DNA of 64,000 nt from Pedobacter ureilyticus (GTDB taxonomy: Bacteria > Bacteroidota > Bacteroidia > Sphingobacteriales > Sphingobacteriaceae), in contig NZ_SSHJ01000011.1 of assembly GCF_005925345.1 (NCBI RefSeq), forward strand, positions 78,883-142,882, given 5' to 3'. The notes beneath the pieces are model-generated. The model was given only the letters and a program-made list of their open reading frames with translations. It ran no database searches and had not been told where the DNA came from. Positions 54,869-63,473 of this stretch are shown in pieces (position 1 is the stretch's first letter; each line of letters starts with the position of its first letter). The position numbers and the translations under genes were made by a program.

Positions 54869-57571
54869 ATGAAAAAACTATTTTATACCCTGTCTGCTGT
54901 TGCATTACTAATTTTTAACTGCGCTACTTTGTTAAGCGCCCAAAAGCTAGCTACAAGCGAAACACTTAAAACTGCCGCAAATAGCGTTAAAGAAAAAGTG
55001 CATCTGCATTTAGATAAACCCTATTACGCTGCAGGAGATCATATTTGGCTTAAAGCTTATGTGGTGGAGTATGCGTTTCACAAGCCATCTTCTAATAGCG
55101 GGGTGTTATATGTAGACTTAATTAATGAGCGTCAACAGCTTGTTCGGCAGTTAAAGTTACCTGTAAAAGGGGGTACCACTTGGGGGAATTTCAATTTGCC
55201 GGATACCCTAAGTACGGGCAACTATAGATTAAGAGCTTACACACAACTTATGCGTAACTCGGGTTCAAGTTATTTTTATCAGCAACAGCTAAAAATTGGT
55301 AATATCTTAACCAACAAGCTGTTTACACAAACCAGTTTTATAAAGGAAGGTACTGCTGCTAAGAATGTGTTGGCTAACATTAAAGTGCTCGATAAAGATG
55401 GGAAGCCGCAACAAGGCACTAAGTTTACTTACAAGATTTACTTAGATGAAAAGAAAGTAAGCGAGGGCTCTGCTGTTGCCAATAATAGTGGCGAAATAGG
55501 CCTCAGTTTCGAAGAGCCTAAGCCAACTTCCAGTAATTTTGCGCCATATATTTCTATCTCTACCGTAAGCAATGGCTTCACAGCCACCAAAACTATTCCA
55601 ATCATTTCAGTTTCTACAGCGCTAGACGCACAATTTTTACCCGAAGGTGGAAACTTGGTAAACGGATTACCTTGTAAAATTGGCGTAAAAGTGTTAAACA
55701 CTCGTGGGTTGGGCGAAAACGTTATGGGCAACATTGTAGATAACGAGGGGAACGAAATCACTACTTTTGAAACCACTTATTTAGGGATGGGAAACTGCGT
55801 GTTAACGCCAGACGCATCAAAAACTTACATCGCAAAAATTAAAGACAGCAATGGTAATTTGAACAGCTTCACACTACCAAAGGTATTACAATCGGGCTAT
55901 CAGCTTACCGCTAATGCCCTAGATAGCGCTAAGATAGACCTTAAGGTTTTAATTAGCGAGGCAATACTGAATAGCGGCGAGTTGCGCTTAATCGCTCAAC
56001 GCTTAGGCAATGTACTTTTCGAGATACCAGTGTCTACGCAACGTCAAATTTCCACAGTGAGTATCCCTCGCACAAGACTCCCATCTGGCACTATACAACT
56101 TACCCTATTTAACGATAAAGGTATAGCGGTTAGCGAAAGAATAGTTTTTAATTACAATCCAATAACAACTATCAATTTAGTGGCATCAGGACTAAAATCC
56201 AGTTATGGCAGCAAAGAGCTAGTTGAAGTTAATATTTTAGCAAGCAACGAAAACCAGCCCACCTTGGGAAGTTTTTCTGTGACTGTTACTAATGCCACTA
56301 CAGTAGCAAGCAACGAAGATACAGAAAGTAATATTTGGGCAAGTTTTCTGCTTAAAGCTGAAACTAGTGGTTTTATAGAAAAGCCAAACGCTTATTTCTC
56401 TGTCAATAATTTAGTTAGCAGAGAGCGTTTGGACAACTTAATGCTTACCCAAGCTTGGCGAAAATTAGATTGGGTATCGCCGGCTACTACAGCCGAATAT
56501 GTTGCCGAAACAGGTATTACCATACGAGGAACAGTTACGACAATGAGTAAAAAACCAGTAGCTAAGGCTAATGTAACGTTGCTTTTTCCCAATAATAAAA
56601 TGGTGATAGCGAGTACCGAAGCAGATGAAAATGGTTTTTTTAAGTTCGAAAATATTTACCTAGAAGATGAAAATAAGTTCATTATACAAGCGGCTACGCC
56701 AGAGGGCAAAAAGAATTTAGATGTAATTTTAGAAAAAGTGAAGCCTGAAGCTATTGATCGATTGTTGCAGCCTAATATAGAAAAAGATGTAAATTTAAGT
56801 TTGCTAGGTTACCTAAACGCTAATAACCATTATCTCGAACAACAAATGAGGGCCGGATTTTTAGAACGAACCAACTTATTAAAAACGGTAGAAGTATTAG
56901 GCAAAAAAATCACCAACGAAGACAAAGCAGCGCCACATTCATCTAACTATAATGGAAGGGGTCGTGCTGATCAAGTTGTTACTGGCGAAGATTTAGGCTT
57001 CATTCCTTCATTGTCTGATTATATTAAACAAGGACGGATTAGAGGCGTGCTAGACAGCGCAGGTTATGCCATAAATTCAAGAAGTAGGATGAGCGAAGAC
57101 GGGTCAATGTACCATCCTGTACTTTCGGTTGCTATTGATGGCATCATTATTCAAAATTTCCTATTAGAAAACATTCCTGTTTCAGATATAGAAAGTATTG
57201 AAGTGTTGGTAAACCCGGCTTTGCTTACAGCTTATGGCACCACGGTTAACGATGGTCTGCTAGTAGTAAGTACAAAAAGAGGTAAAGGTCTTTCTTATGC
57301 AGATATACGTACGCCCGGATTGGTAGCGTCTAAATTAATTGGTTATACACCAGCCAAACAATTTTACTCTCCAAAATACGATGTAAAAAAAGATGAGCCA
57401 GACCAAAGAACCACTACCTATTGGAACCCACAAATAGTAACTGATAGTAAAGGAAACACGTCTTTTTCTTTTTATAATGCTGACAACAAAGGTTTACATC
57501 GAATAGTAATAGAAGGGATAGACGCCGAAGGAAACTTGGCCAGAAGAGTTCTCACCTACGAAGTAAAATAA
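54869..57571 (+). CDS. MG-domain / TonB-plug protein, array copy 4
   Basis: A 900-residue paralogue, five bases after copy 3. Signal peptide about 1-25 (ending LLSAQK); MG2-like domain (VHLHLDKPYYAAGDHIWLKAYV); FLPEGGNLVNGLPCKIG; TRGLGENVMGNIVDNEGNE region; carboxypeptidase-regulatory-like domain; NYNGRGRADQVVTGEDLG, then plug-like domain (LSVAIDGIIIQNFLLENI, IESIEVLVNPALLTAYGTT, DGLLVVSTKRG) and tail (QFYSPKYDV, DQRTTTYWNPQIV). It groups with copy 3. The array ends here; the next gene, an enoyl-CoA hydratase, is 118 bp away and unrelated. The four genes appear intact, without frameshifts. Confidence 0.85.
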   Translation: MKKLFYTLSAVALLIFNCATLLSAQKLATSETLKTAANSVKEKVHLHLDKPYYAAGDHIWLKAYVVEYAFHKPSSNSGVLYVDLINERQQLVRQLKLPVKGGTTWGNFNLPDTLSTGNYRLRAYTQLMRNSGSSYFYQQQLKIGNILTNKLFTQTSFIKEGTAAKNVLANIKVLDKDGKPQQGTKFTYKIYLDEKKVSEGSAVANNSGEIGLSFEEPKPTSSNFAPYISISTVSNGFTATKTIPIISVSTALDAQFLPEGGNLVNGLPCKIGVKVLNTRGLGENVMGNIVDNEGNEITTFETTYLGMGNCVLTPDASKTYIAKIKDSNGNLNSFTLPKVLQSGYQLTANALDSAKIDLKVLISEAILNSGELRLIAQRLGNVLFEIPVSTQRQISTVSIPRTRLPSGTIQLTLFNDKGIAVSERIVFNYNPITTINLVASGLKSSYGSKELVEVNILASNENQPTLGSFSVTVTNATTVASNEDTESNIWASFLLKAETSGFIEKPNAYFSVNNLVSRERLDNLMLTQAWRKLDWVSPATTAEYVAETGITIRGTVTTMSKKPVAKANVTLLFPNNKMVIASTEADENGFFKFENIYLEDENKFIIQAATPEGKKNLDVILEKVKPEAIDRLLQPNIEKDVNLSLLGYLNANNHYLEQQMRAGFLERTNLLKTVEVLGKKITNEDKAAPHSSNYNGRGRADQVVTGEDLGFIPSLSDYIKQGRIRGVLDSAGYAINSRSRMSEDGSMYHPVLSVAIDGIIIQNFLLENIPVSDIESIEVLVNPALLTAYGTTVNDGLLVVSTKRGKGLSYADIRTPGLVASKLIGYTPAKQFYSPKYDVKKDEPDQRTTTYWNPQIVTDSKGNTSFSFYNADNKGLHRIVIEGIDAEGNLARRVLTYEVK

Positions 57572-57689
57572 TTTTATGCTTGCATAATAAATTCAAACCG
57601 CTTAGCTTTATAAACTGTTCCTTTTTAGGGAGCTAAAAGAGATTTGAAAACCTTTTTGATCAAATCTTATGATTTAAAAGCGAAGCCGT

Positions 57690-58457
57690 ATGAACACAAT
57701 TTCCACATCTGTAAAAGACAGACTTGCCATCATCACTTTAAACAGGGGTAAATCCAATTCGATAAACCGAGAAATGGTTACCGAATTAAGCGATATGCTT
57801 CACAACATCGAAAACGATGACAACATTGGCGGCGTAATCATTACCGGAAGAGAAAATTTCTTTTCGGCAGGTTTAGATTTAATTGAACTTTATCATTACA
57901 ACGAGGAAGAAGCAAAAAGCTTTTGGCATTTGTTCCTCAACTTCACTGCAAAAATTACTGCATTTAAAAAACCTTTGGTAGCGGCTATTAATGGACATAG
58001 TCCTGCCGGTGGTTGTGTTATTGCTTTAGCCTGCGATGCTAGGGTAATGGTTGAGGGAAAATACATCATTGGCTTAAATGAAGTGCCTGTCGGGATTATC
58101 GTTCCAAATAGCATTTTTAGTTTATATTCTTTTTGGCTGGGAAAAGCCAACGCCTACCGCAATTTATTAGCAGGCAAACTATTTTCTCCAGAAGAAGCTT
58201 TAAATGTTGGTTTGGTAGATGAACTAGTAAAACCAGAAAGTATACTAACTGCTGCCGAAAGAAGAGTTAGGAAGTATATGGCTTTTGAAGCTAACACTTG
58301 GCAACAAAGTAAACTGAACCTCCGCAAAGAGCTTATTGCGACAACCAGCGCAGATCAAAGCGCCGACCTAGAAATTATGCTGACGCAGTGGTGGTCGCCA
58401 AGTACAAGAGCTATATTAAAATCGTTGATAGATAACTTGCAAAAGCCAAAATCTTAA
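57690..58457 (+). CDS. Enoyl-CoA hydratase/isomerase family protein
   Basis: A 255-residue crotonase-fold protein. The oxyanion-hole segments are IITGRENFFSAGLDLIEL (consensus tG.g..FsAG.Dl) and INGHSPAGGCVIALACDARVMV (NG.a.GGG..lal.cD.r). The second catalytic acid expected in EGLNEVPVGI-like sequence appears as GLNEVPVGI, with the Glu that acts in isomerases or hydratases. The substrate is unknown. Together with the dienoyl-CoA-reductase-like SDR gene 91 bp downstream, it suggests catabolism of unsaturated fatty acids. There is no acyl-CoA dehydrogenase or thiolase in the window. Confidence 0.88.
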   Translation: MNTISTSVKDRLAIITLNRGKSNSINREMVTELSDMLHNIENDDNIGGVIITGRENFFSAGLDLIELYHYNEEEAKSFWHLFLNFTAKITAFKKPLVAAINGHSPAGGCVIALACDARVMVEGKYIIGLNEVPVGIIVPNSIFSLYSFWLGKANAYRNLLAGKLFSPEEALNVGLVDELVKPESILTAAERRVRKYMAFEANTWQQSKLNLRKELIATTSADQSADLEIMLTQWWSPSTRAILKSLIDNLQKPKS

Positions 58458-58548
58458 GTATTTATTGTTTCATTGCTGAATTGTTAGCGCAAATATCTTC
58501 GGTCATCTGACTTTCGAACCAAATCTCATACCTCAATACTCAAATCTT

Positions 58549-59424
58549 ATGTACAACCAATCCATGTTAAAAGACGATGCCTTAAAAGGCAAAACCATTG
58601 TAGTTACCGGCGGCGGCACAGGTTTAGGCAAAGCCATGGGCACTTACTTCTTACAACTAGGCGCCAATTTGGTAATTACCAGCAGGAAGTTAGATGTGCT
58701 GCAAAAAACAGCCGAGGAAATGGAAACCGCTACCGGGGGTAAAGTTTTGGCCGTACAGTGTGATGTAAGAGATGCCGCTCAAGTGGAAAATGTGCTAGCA
58801 GAAACCTTGGCAAAATTTGGCAGTGTAGAGGTGCTGGTAAACAATGCGGCAGGTAACTTCATTTCGCCTACCGAGCGTTTGTCGGCAAATGCTTTTTCTA
58901 GCATCATTGATATTGTTTTAAAAGGAACTGTAAACTGCACTTTGGCTTTCGGCAAACATTGGATAAAGGAAAATCAGCCTGCAAGTGTACTGAATATCGT
59001 TACTACTTACGCTTTTACAGGTTCTGCTTATGTAGTGCCATCGGCTTGTGCAAAAGGCGGCGTATTAGCTTTAACACGTTCTTTAGCGGTAGAATGGGGC
59101 AAATACGGAATTAGAACCAACGCCATTGCCCCAGGCCCGTTCCCTACCAAAGGCGCTTGGGATAGGTTATTGCCTGGAGATTTAGCAGAGAAATTTGATT
59201 TCAAAAACCGTGTACCATTGAAACGTGTGGGCGACCATCAAGAATTAGCTAACCTGTCTGCCTTTTTGGTGAGCGATTTTTCTAATTACATCAACGGCGA
59301 GGTAATTACCATTGATGGCGGCGAGTGGTTGCAAGGTGCTGGTCAAATGAATGGTTTAGAAGCCATACCTAATGAAATGTGGGATATGTTAGAGCAAATG
59401 ACTAGAGGCGCTAAGGGGAGTTAG
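58549..59424 (+). CDS. SDR oxidoreductase, 2,4-dienoyl-CoA reductase-like
   Basis: A 291-residue Rossmann-fold dehydrogenase. NADP-binding VTGGGTGLGKAMGTYF (TGGGxGxG), NNAAGNFISPTERL (NNAAG), and PSACAKGGVLALTRSLAVEWGKYGIRTNAIAPGPFPTKGAW. The classical YxxxK has Ser in place of Tyr (SACAK); this is the pattern of the 2,4-dienoyl-CoA reductase class rather than 3-oxoacyl reductases, and PGPFPTKGAWDRL also fits that class. The adjacent enoyl-CoA hydratase/isomerase gene supports a role in oxidation of polyunsaturated fatty acids. An alternative start ATG is at 58564. Confidence 0.87.
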   Translation: MYNQSMLKDDALKGKTIVVTGGGTGLGKAMGTYFLQLGANLVITSRKLDVLQKTAEEMETATGGKVLAVQCDVRDAAQVENVLAETLAKFGSVEVLVNNAAGNFISPTERLSANAFSSIIDIVLKGTVNCTLAFGKHWIKENQPASVLNIVTTYAFTGSAYVVPSACAKGGVLALTRSLAVEWGKYGIRTNAIAPGPFPTKGAWDRLLPGDLAEKFDFKNRVPLKRVGDHQELANLSAFLVSDFSNYINGEVITIDGGEWLQGAGQMNGLEAIPNEMWDMLEQMTRGAKGS

Positions 59425-59530
59425 GATCTTATAGTTATAGCAATTAATAGACAACATTCAAATAACATAATTATTTATAAGAGAGCAATGCAGCAACACC
59501 TCTTTTTTTTTGGGGGTAATTACACGCTGA

Positions 59531-60130
59531 TTATCTAATTAAAACTTTAAACAAATAACTTGAAATCATCAACAAAATCACACTTATTAAAGCATAGATC
59601 ATCACAAAAAGCGCAAATTTCATTCTATCTTTCTTCGGCTTTAAAAACATACTTAATGTAGCCAACATCAAAATATTAAGCACAGTTACCAAATCAAAAT
59701 AAGCCAAGCGTTGAAAAGGTACATACAAATAAATTGTTGACACAAAATATTTGAAAAAGTTGGTTCCTGTAAAAGAATTGATAAAAAATGTCACAAGACC
59801 CATTAAATCTATGCAGCCGAAGCAGACAAGCAAAAGCAGCATACGCTCGCCCCAAATAGTTGTTCGAAGCCTTTTTAAATAATAAAAAGAGCCTAATAGC
59901 AAAAACCATCTAAAGATAAGCAAAACTATGCTGCTGCTCAAGCGGGCATCGTTGTAACCATTTGGCAATCCCGTCTTACAATAAGTAGCTACAACTAAAA
60001 ATCTAAAATGCCGACCAAATATTAAGTCGGTAAGATAACCGACAAGGCCAAACAGTAAAATATAGATTGGATAAGAAAGACTGCCAATAACAGCCTTTCC
60101 TAAACAATTTTTTAAAAGCAACTTCTTCAT
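59531..60130 (-). CDS. Hypothetical multi-TM membrane protein
   Basis: A 199-residue protein with five or six hydrophobic segments (about 18-40, 63-85, 92-120, 128-160 and 172-195) and very basic loops. I do not recognise a family. It is the last gene of the minus-strand block with the ABC transporter, 106 bp after the four-TM protein. Because it follows that block in the same direction it could be a further immunity or transport component, but this is only inference from position. Confidence 0.55.
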   Translation of the reverse strand: MKKLLLKNCLGKAVIGSLSYPIYILLFGLVGYLTDLIFGRHFRFLVVATYCKTGLPNGYNDARLSSSIVLLIFRWFLLLGSFYYLKRLRTTIWGERMLLLLVCFGCIDLMGLVTFFINSFTGTNFFKYFVSTIYLYVPFQRLAYFDLVTVLNILMLATLSMFLKPKKDRMKFALFVMIYALISVILLMISSYLFKVLIR

Positions 60131-60236
60131 AGTGTTAGGTATAAAGTGGGGTTTTCGTTATAGCTCTGTGGGTATTGTTAAAATCTAAACATTCGGTTGA
60201 TTATCTTTTCTATAAAAGTGGTTACGACATAATTGA

Positions 60237-60758
60237 CTATCTGCTATTATTATCTTTTTTAACATAAACCATTGCTGTGAGCACAGAAACGGCAGTAATT
60301 TTTAAAAAATCGATTAAGATTTTTTTGAAATAGCCTGATAAACTATAATTTTTGTTAATTAACGCAGTAATCATTTCATCTTTTGATGAAATTTTATAAT
60401 CTCCATTAATCGATTTTAATTCGTCCTCAGCACTATCAATAGTTTCGGCATACATTTCATCATAATACTCGGATTTAAGATTGGTGTCAAACATAAAATT
60501 CATAAAGATATCTATGGCATAGAATGTCGCTAAATAGATAATGAAAATGAGCATAACTTCGATCATCAATTTCTTAAAACTTTCTTTTGGGCTCGGTTTA
60601 AAATAAATAAGTATTAAAAAAAAGAAAATGAGAAACCTTACGCTCCCAAACTTATCCACCACAAACCAGAAAGGATTTATTAAATAAATGCCCAATAGCC
60701 ACAGTAGCGGAAATAGAAATGCTAGTGTTAAAAATTCCTTATTAAAGTTTATCGACAT
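60237..60758 (-). CDS. Hypothetical four-TM protein
   Basis: A 173-residue protein with three hydrophobic segments in the first half (10-30, 37-52, 65-90), a charged middle (Tyr/Glu rich, YYDEMYAETIDSAEDELKSINGDYK) and a last TM helix (150-167). It looks somewhat like the DUF4199-type topology, but I cannot be sure. It overlaps the permease-redoxin gene by 17 bases, so they are translationally coupled. A role as small immunity or accessory protein of the peptide locus is possible. Confidence 0.6.
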   Translation of the reverse strand: MSINFNKEFLTLAFLFPLLWLLGIYLINPFWFVVDKFGSVRFLIFFFLILIYFKPSPKESFKKLMIEVMLIFIIYLATFYAIDIFMNFMFDTNLKSEYYDEMYAETIDSAEDELKSINGDYKISSKDEMITALINKNYSLSGYFKKILIDFLKITAVSVLTAMVYVKKDNNSR

Positions 60759-61860
60759 AAGACTCCAAGTTTTCTTTTTTAAGAACTTCCTGACTTAATT
60801 TAACTTTTTGTCTCTGCTTAAGAACTACGGCCTGTGGGAAAGACATTGTTCCAAATATATCTTTAAACTCTTTTTTGGAGACAATATTAAATTTGATACG
60901 AGGATCTACCTTTTTTGACTTTGTATACGCTTCAATTTCCTTTTCTCCATCTACACTTACAAATGCTATTTTTTCAAAATTTAGTCTAGTACTTTTAGAC
61001 AGCGCCATTACCTCATCGTCACAAACATTACATTCTAAAGAAAAAGCGATGTAAACAATGTTTATTTTGGGGGTAAATTGGTTTTCTATATTGTTTTTAG
61101 GGTTTTGTGCACAACCTATAAGAAAAAACAGCCCAGCAAATACAATTTTAAAAAAATTATTGGACTGCAATATCGCTTTAGCAAAAGGTAATAATATCAA
61201 TAGTAGGCAAAGCAAAATATAAAAAAAAGTGTGCCCCAAATTTGCCAAAGACTGAGGCACCATAGCTGCTCCCCACTGTACAGGAAATACTTTTGCTGCA
61301 GCAGAAATTAAGCATAACAATAGGCAAAAAGCAGTAGCCATCATTTGATTGCTGAACATCCTAATCAAAGTAAAAAAAATAGATATTACACATGCGCTTG
61401 TAAGCAAGCTAAACCCCAAAAATGTCAAACCTATTGGGGCTACCTCTAATAAAGTTTCTTTAAAAGCAAACTGTAGGTAAATCATAACCAACGAAAGTGT
61501 AGTAGCTATAACAATTAAACCACAGCCAACAATTTGAACAGCTAATAGTTCATAGCTTTGGAACTCGCTTGATTTAATTGGCAAGGTCTTTTTCCGTTCC
61601 AAAATTTTTGCGCTGTTTAATTTTTGTTGTATAAGCAATGCTATTACCAAAAGTATATTTGCCAGAAATAGGATCTTTTTTAAAAAGGCATGCTGATATA
61701 TCACATAAGGTGCTTGGTTGTCAAATACTGCATATACTTTGGGGTTTACGAAAGAAAATCTTAAAAGATAAAATAAAATAGCACTTACAACTAGCCATAA
61801 CATCCCAGTTGCAGCTATTTCTCTATTTTTAATTAATTTCAAAATTTCTGCATATATCAT
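60742..61860 (-). CDS. Permease-like protein fused to a redoxin domain
   Basis: A 372-residue protein. Residues 1-228 carry about six hydrophobic helices and resemble an ABC-2-type permease. A further hydrophobic stretch ends FAGLFFLIGCAQNP, a perfect lipobox shape (Cys250), and is followed by a thioredoxin-like domain (262-372) with CNVC at 277-280 and a cis-Pro-like FPQAVVL at 341-347. The C-terminal third thus looks like a lipoprotein redoxin joined to the permease. A TTG codon at 61168-61170 (residue 231) could also start the redoxin alone. It overlaps the previous gene by ATGA. The CxxC domain would face the periplasm if the topology is right. Confidence 0.7.
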   Translation of the reverse strand: MIYAEILKLIKNREIAATGMLWLVVSAILFYLLRFSFVNPKVYAVFDNQAPYVIYQHAFLKKILFLANILLVIALLIQQKLNSAKILERKKTLPIKSSEFQSYELLAVQIVGCGLIVIATTLSLVMIYLQFAFKETLLEVAPIGLTFLGFSLLTSACVISIFFTLIRMFSNQMMATAFCLLLCLISAAAKVFPVQWGAAMVPQSLANLGHTFFYILLCLLLILLPFAKAILQSNNFFKIVFAGLFFLIGCAQNPKNNIENQFTPKINIVYIAFSLECNVCDDEVMALSKSTRLNFEKIAFVSVDGEKEIEAYTKSKKVDPRIKFNIVSKKEFKDIFGTMSFPQAVVLKQRQKVKLSQEVLKKENLESYVDKL

Positions 61861-62627
61861 AACGATCGACGAATTACTTTTAGTTTCTTTTGAAAAGCCT
61901 CGCTAAAAAAAATAAGATATAACACTATTACTATTGAAAGACCTACAAAATTATGCAAGACCACTAGCTTATATAATCCGAAATTTTCATAAGTACGGTA
62001 GTATATACCATAGGGCAAGTAGTTAAAAGGGAAAAGGAAAACAGCCAATAAGCCAATAACTAGTGGTAGATAATATTGCTTTTTGGACAACACCATTAAA
62101 ATTTGGTGAAATGCAGCTATTTTAATTACGCATAAACAAAGCAGACTTAAAAATGATAATAGTTTAGGTTTGCTTACAAAGTGATAACCACTGAACGTTG
62201 TTTCAAACTCATTTAATAAAGGCCTAAATACTAAAAATAGGATGAGTAGCGACACCGTAAGAGATAAAACCCCCAGTAAAGATATTAACACTGTTTTAAC
62301 AAATACCAACTTTTTTAACCCTATCGTACTAATCTCTATTTTAGCTATAGCCCTGTTGTGATACTCTATGCTCATAATCGCATAACCCCATAAAACCAAG
62401 CAAAATAACGTCGTAATTGCAGCATACCACGAGGCTTTATTTAAAAGAAAATTATACGGATTTGGGTCATGTGATAATCTTGCCCAATTTGAAAATTGAG
62501 AAATGAAAAGCGATTTTGTATGCCAACCCATTAAAAGCGGAAGCCCGATACCCAAAAGAAATACCACTAAACAAAACCACTTTCTTTTTAAAATCTTGTA
62601 GATTTCTATAGAAAAAGAATTTCTCAT
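61857..62627 (-). CDS. ABC-2-type permease-like membrane protein
   Basis: A 256-residue membrane protein with six predicted helices (about 18-35, 73-95, 108-135, 156-180, 185-205 and 225-245), a cytosolic start (SFSIEIYKILKRKWF) and an amphipathic loop after helix 2 with EYHNRAIAKIEISTIGLKKLVFVKT, typical of ABC-2 permeases (EYrn.t...... t......). It overlaps the ATPase gene by ATGA (62624-62627), so they are coupled. It should form the membrane part of an exporter together with the ATPase and the permease-redoxin protein. Confidence 0.75.
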   Translation of the reverse strand: MRNSFSIEIYKILKRKWFCLVVFLLGIGLPLLMGWHTKSLFISQFSNWARLSHDPNPYNFLLNKASWYAAITTLFCLVLWGYAIMSIEYHNRAIAKIEISTIGLKKLVFVKTVLISLLGVLSLTVSLLILFLVFRPLLNEFETTFSGYHFVSKPKLLSFLSLLCLCVIKIAAFHQILMVLSKKQYYLPLVIGLLAVFLFPFNYLPYGIYYRTYENFGLYKLVVLHNFVGLSIVIVLYLIFFSEAFQKKLKVIRRSL

Positions 62628-63310
62628 TTTTGGTATATTTTAGCTGCGATATAATCTAAACCTTGTTTGTTGTTATCGGTTGTTTTAACAAACTTATCCT
62701 CGATGATACCGATCTTATTTATCCAAGCTGGCGTACTCGTAACATCATGATTTACGATAATTGCAGAAGCTTTATGCTTAAGCAAATAGTTGTTTAAAGC
62801 ACTATAAAACTTATCAATAAAATAAATATCCAAGTTATTTAAAGGCTCATCAAAGAGGATTAATTTGGGTTGATGCATAAAGGCTAATGCTAGCTCAACT
62901 CGCTGTTTTTGCCCTGCTGATAATGTTTTTAATTTTGCATTAAGCAGGTCGTTTAACTCAAATGCATTTACAAAATCGTTCATACACTTGCCCACATCGC
63001 TACGCTTTATGCCGTAATAAGAGAGAAAAACAATATAGTTTTCTTTAACCGTTAAAAAATCATAAAGGCTATCAGGAAAAAAAAAGCCAAGGTTCCCAAA
63101 ATACTCAGCTCGCTGTTCTTGATTAAACCCATCCAAATTTATTTTGCCTTTAAAAGTATAAATACCCGAAATACATTTTAACAATGTACTTTTTCCACTC
63201 CCATTTTTCCCAAACAAGCAAATACACTCTCCTTTATTTAATTCTAGGTTAACTTCTGATAAAATGAAGCTATTATTTATAGCGAAGCTGAGATCTTGTA
63301 TGGTTAACAT
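62624..63310 (-). CDS. ABC transporter ATP-binding protein
   Basis: A 228-residue single ABC ATPase. Walker A GKNGSGKS (34-41), signature LSAGQ (130-134), Walker B LILFDEP (150-156) and switch His188 (IIVNHDV). It lacks any N-terminal C39 peptidase or transmembrane part, so it cannot process a double-glycine leader. Together with the two downstream permeases it has the make-up of BcrAB or LanFEG-type systems that export or expel antimicrobial peptides from the producer. It follows the peptide gene by 163 bp and a strong hairpin. Confidence 0.9.
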   Translation of the reverse strand: MLTIQDLSFAINNSFILSEVNLELNKGECICLFGKNGSGKSTLLKCISGIYTFKGKINLDGFNQEQRAEYFGNLGFFFPDSLYDFLTVKENYIVFLSYYGIKRSDVGKCMNDFVNAFELNDLLNAKLKTLSAGQKQRVELALAFMHQPKLILFDEPLNNLDIYFIDKFYSALNNYLLKHKASAIIVNHDVTSTPAWINKIGIIEDKFVKTTDNNKQGLDYIAAKIYQK

Positions 63311-63426
63311 GGTAGTAGATGAGTTTTAATCAATAAGTGTTACTGGCAATAAATAACTAAACCGAATCTAAGTAATTCACACGGCAGAAATGAATAGATT
63401 TTAAAAAATGTTATACCAAAATACAG

Positions 63427-63470
63427 CAAATATAGCAAGGAGAAAATATGCCTCTCCCTTGCTATATTTG
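63427..63470 (-). terminator. Strong hairpin between peptide gene and ABC genes
   Basis: Perfect 14-bp arms CAAATATAGCAAGG (63427-63440) and CCTTGCTATATTTG (63457-63470), with a 16-nt loop, directly after the stop of the peptide gene on the minus strand. The T run behind it is weak, so partial termination is likely: much peptide mRNA, less transporter mRNA. It could also stabilise the 3' end of the peptide mRNA. Confidence 0.75.
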
Positions 63471-63473
63471 TAA

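Noticed and set aside
46665..57571. Calling the four array proteins TonB-dependent receptors
   Set aside because: A plug-like block is present but there is no room for a barrel after it, and no SusD-like partner, so the transporter label would mislead.
59500..59520. T9G5 tract as a possible phase-variable repeat
   Set aside because: It lies downstream of the SDR stop and outside any reading frame or promoter I can define, so switching would have no evident target.
62624..63310. Calling the ABC ATPase the processing exporter of the peptide
   Set aside because: It has neither a C39 peptidase domain nor membrane segments; with its two permeases it fits an efflux or self-protection system better.
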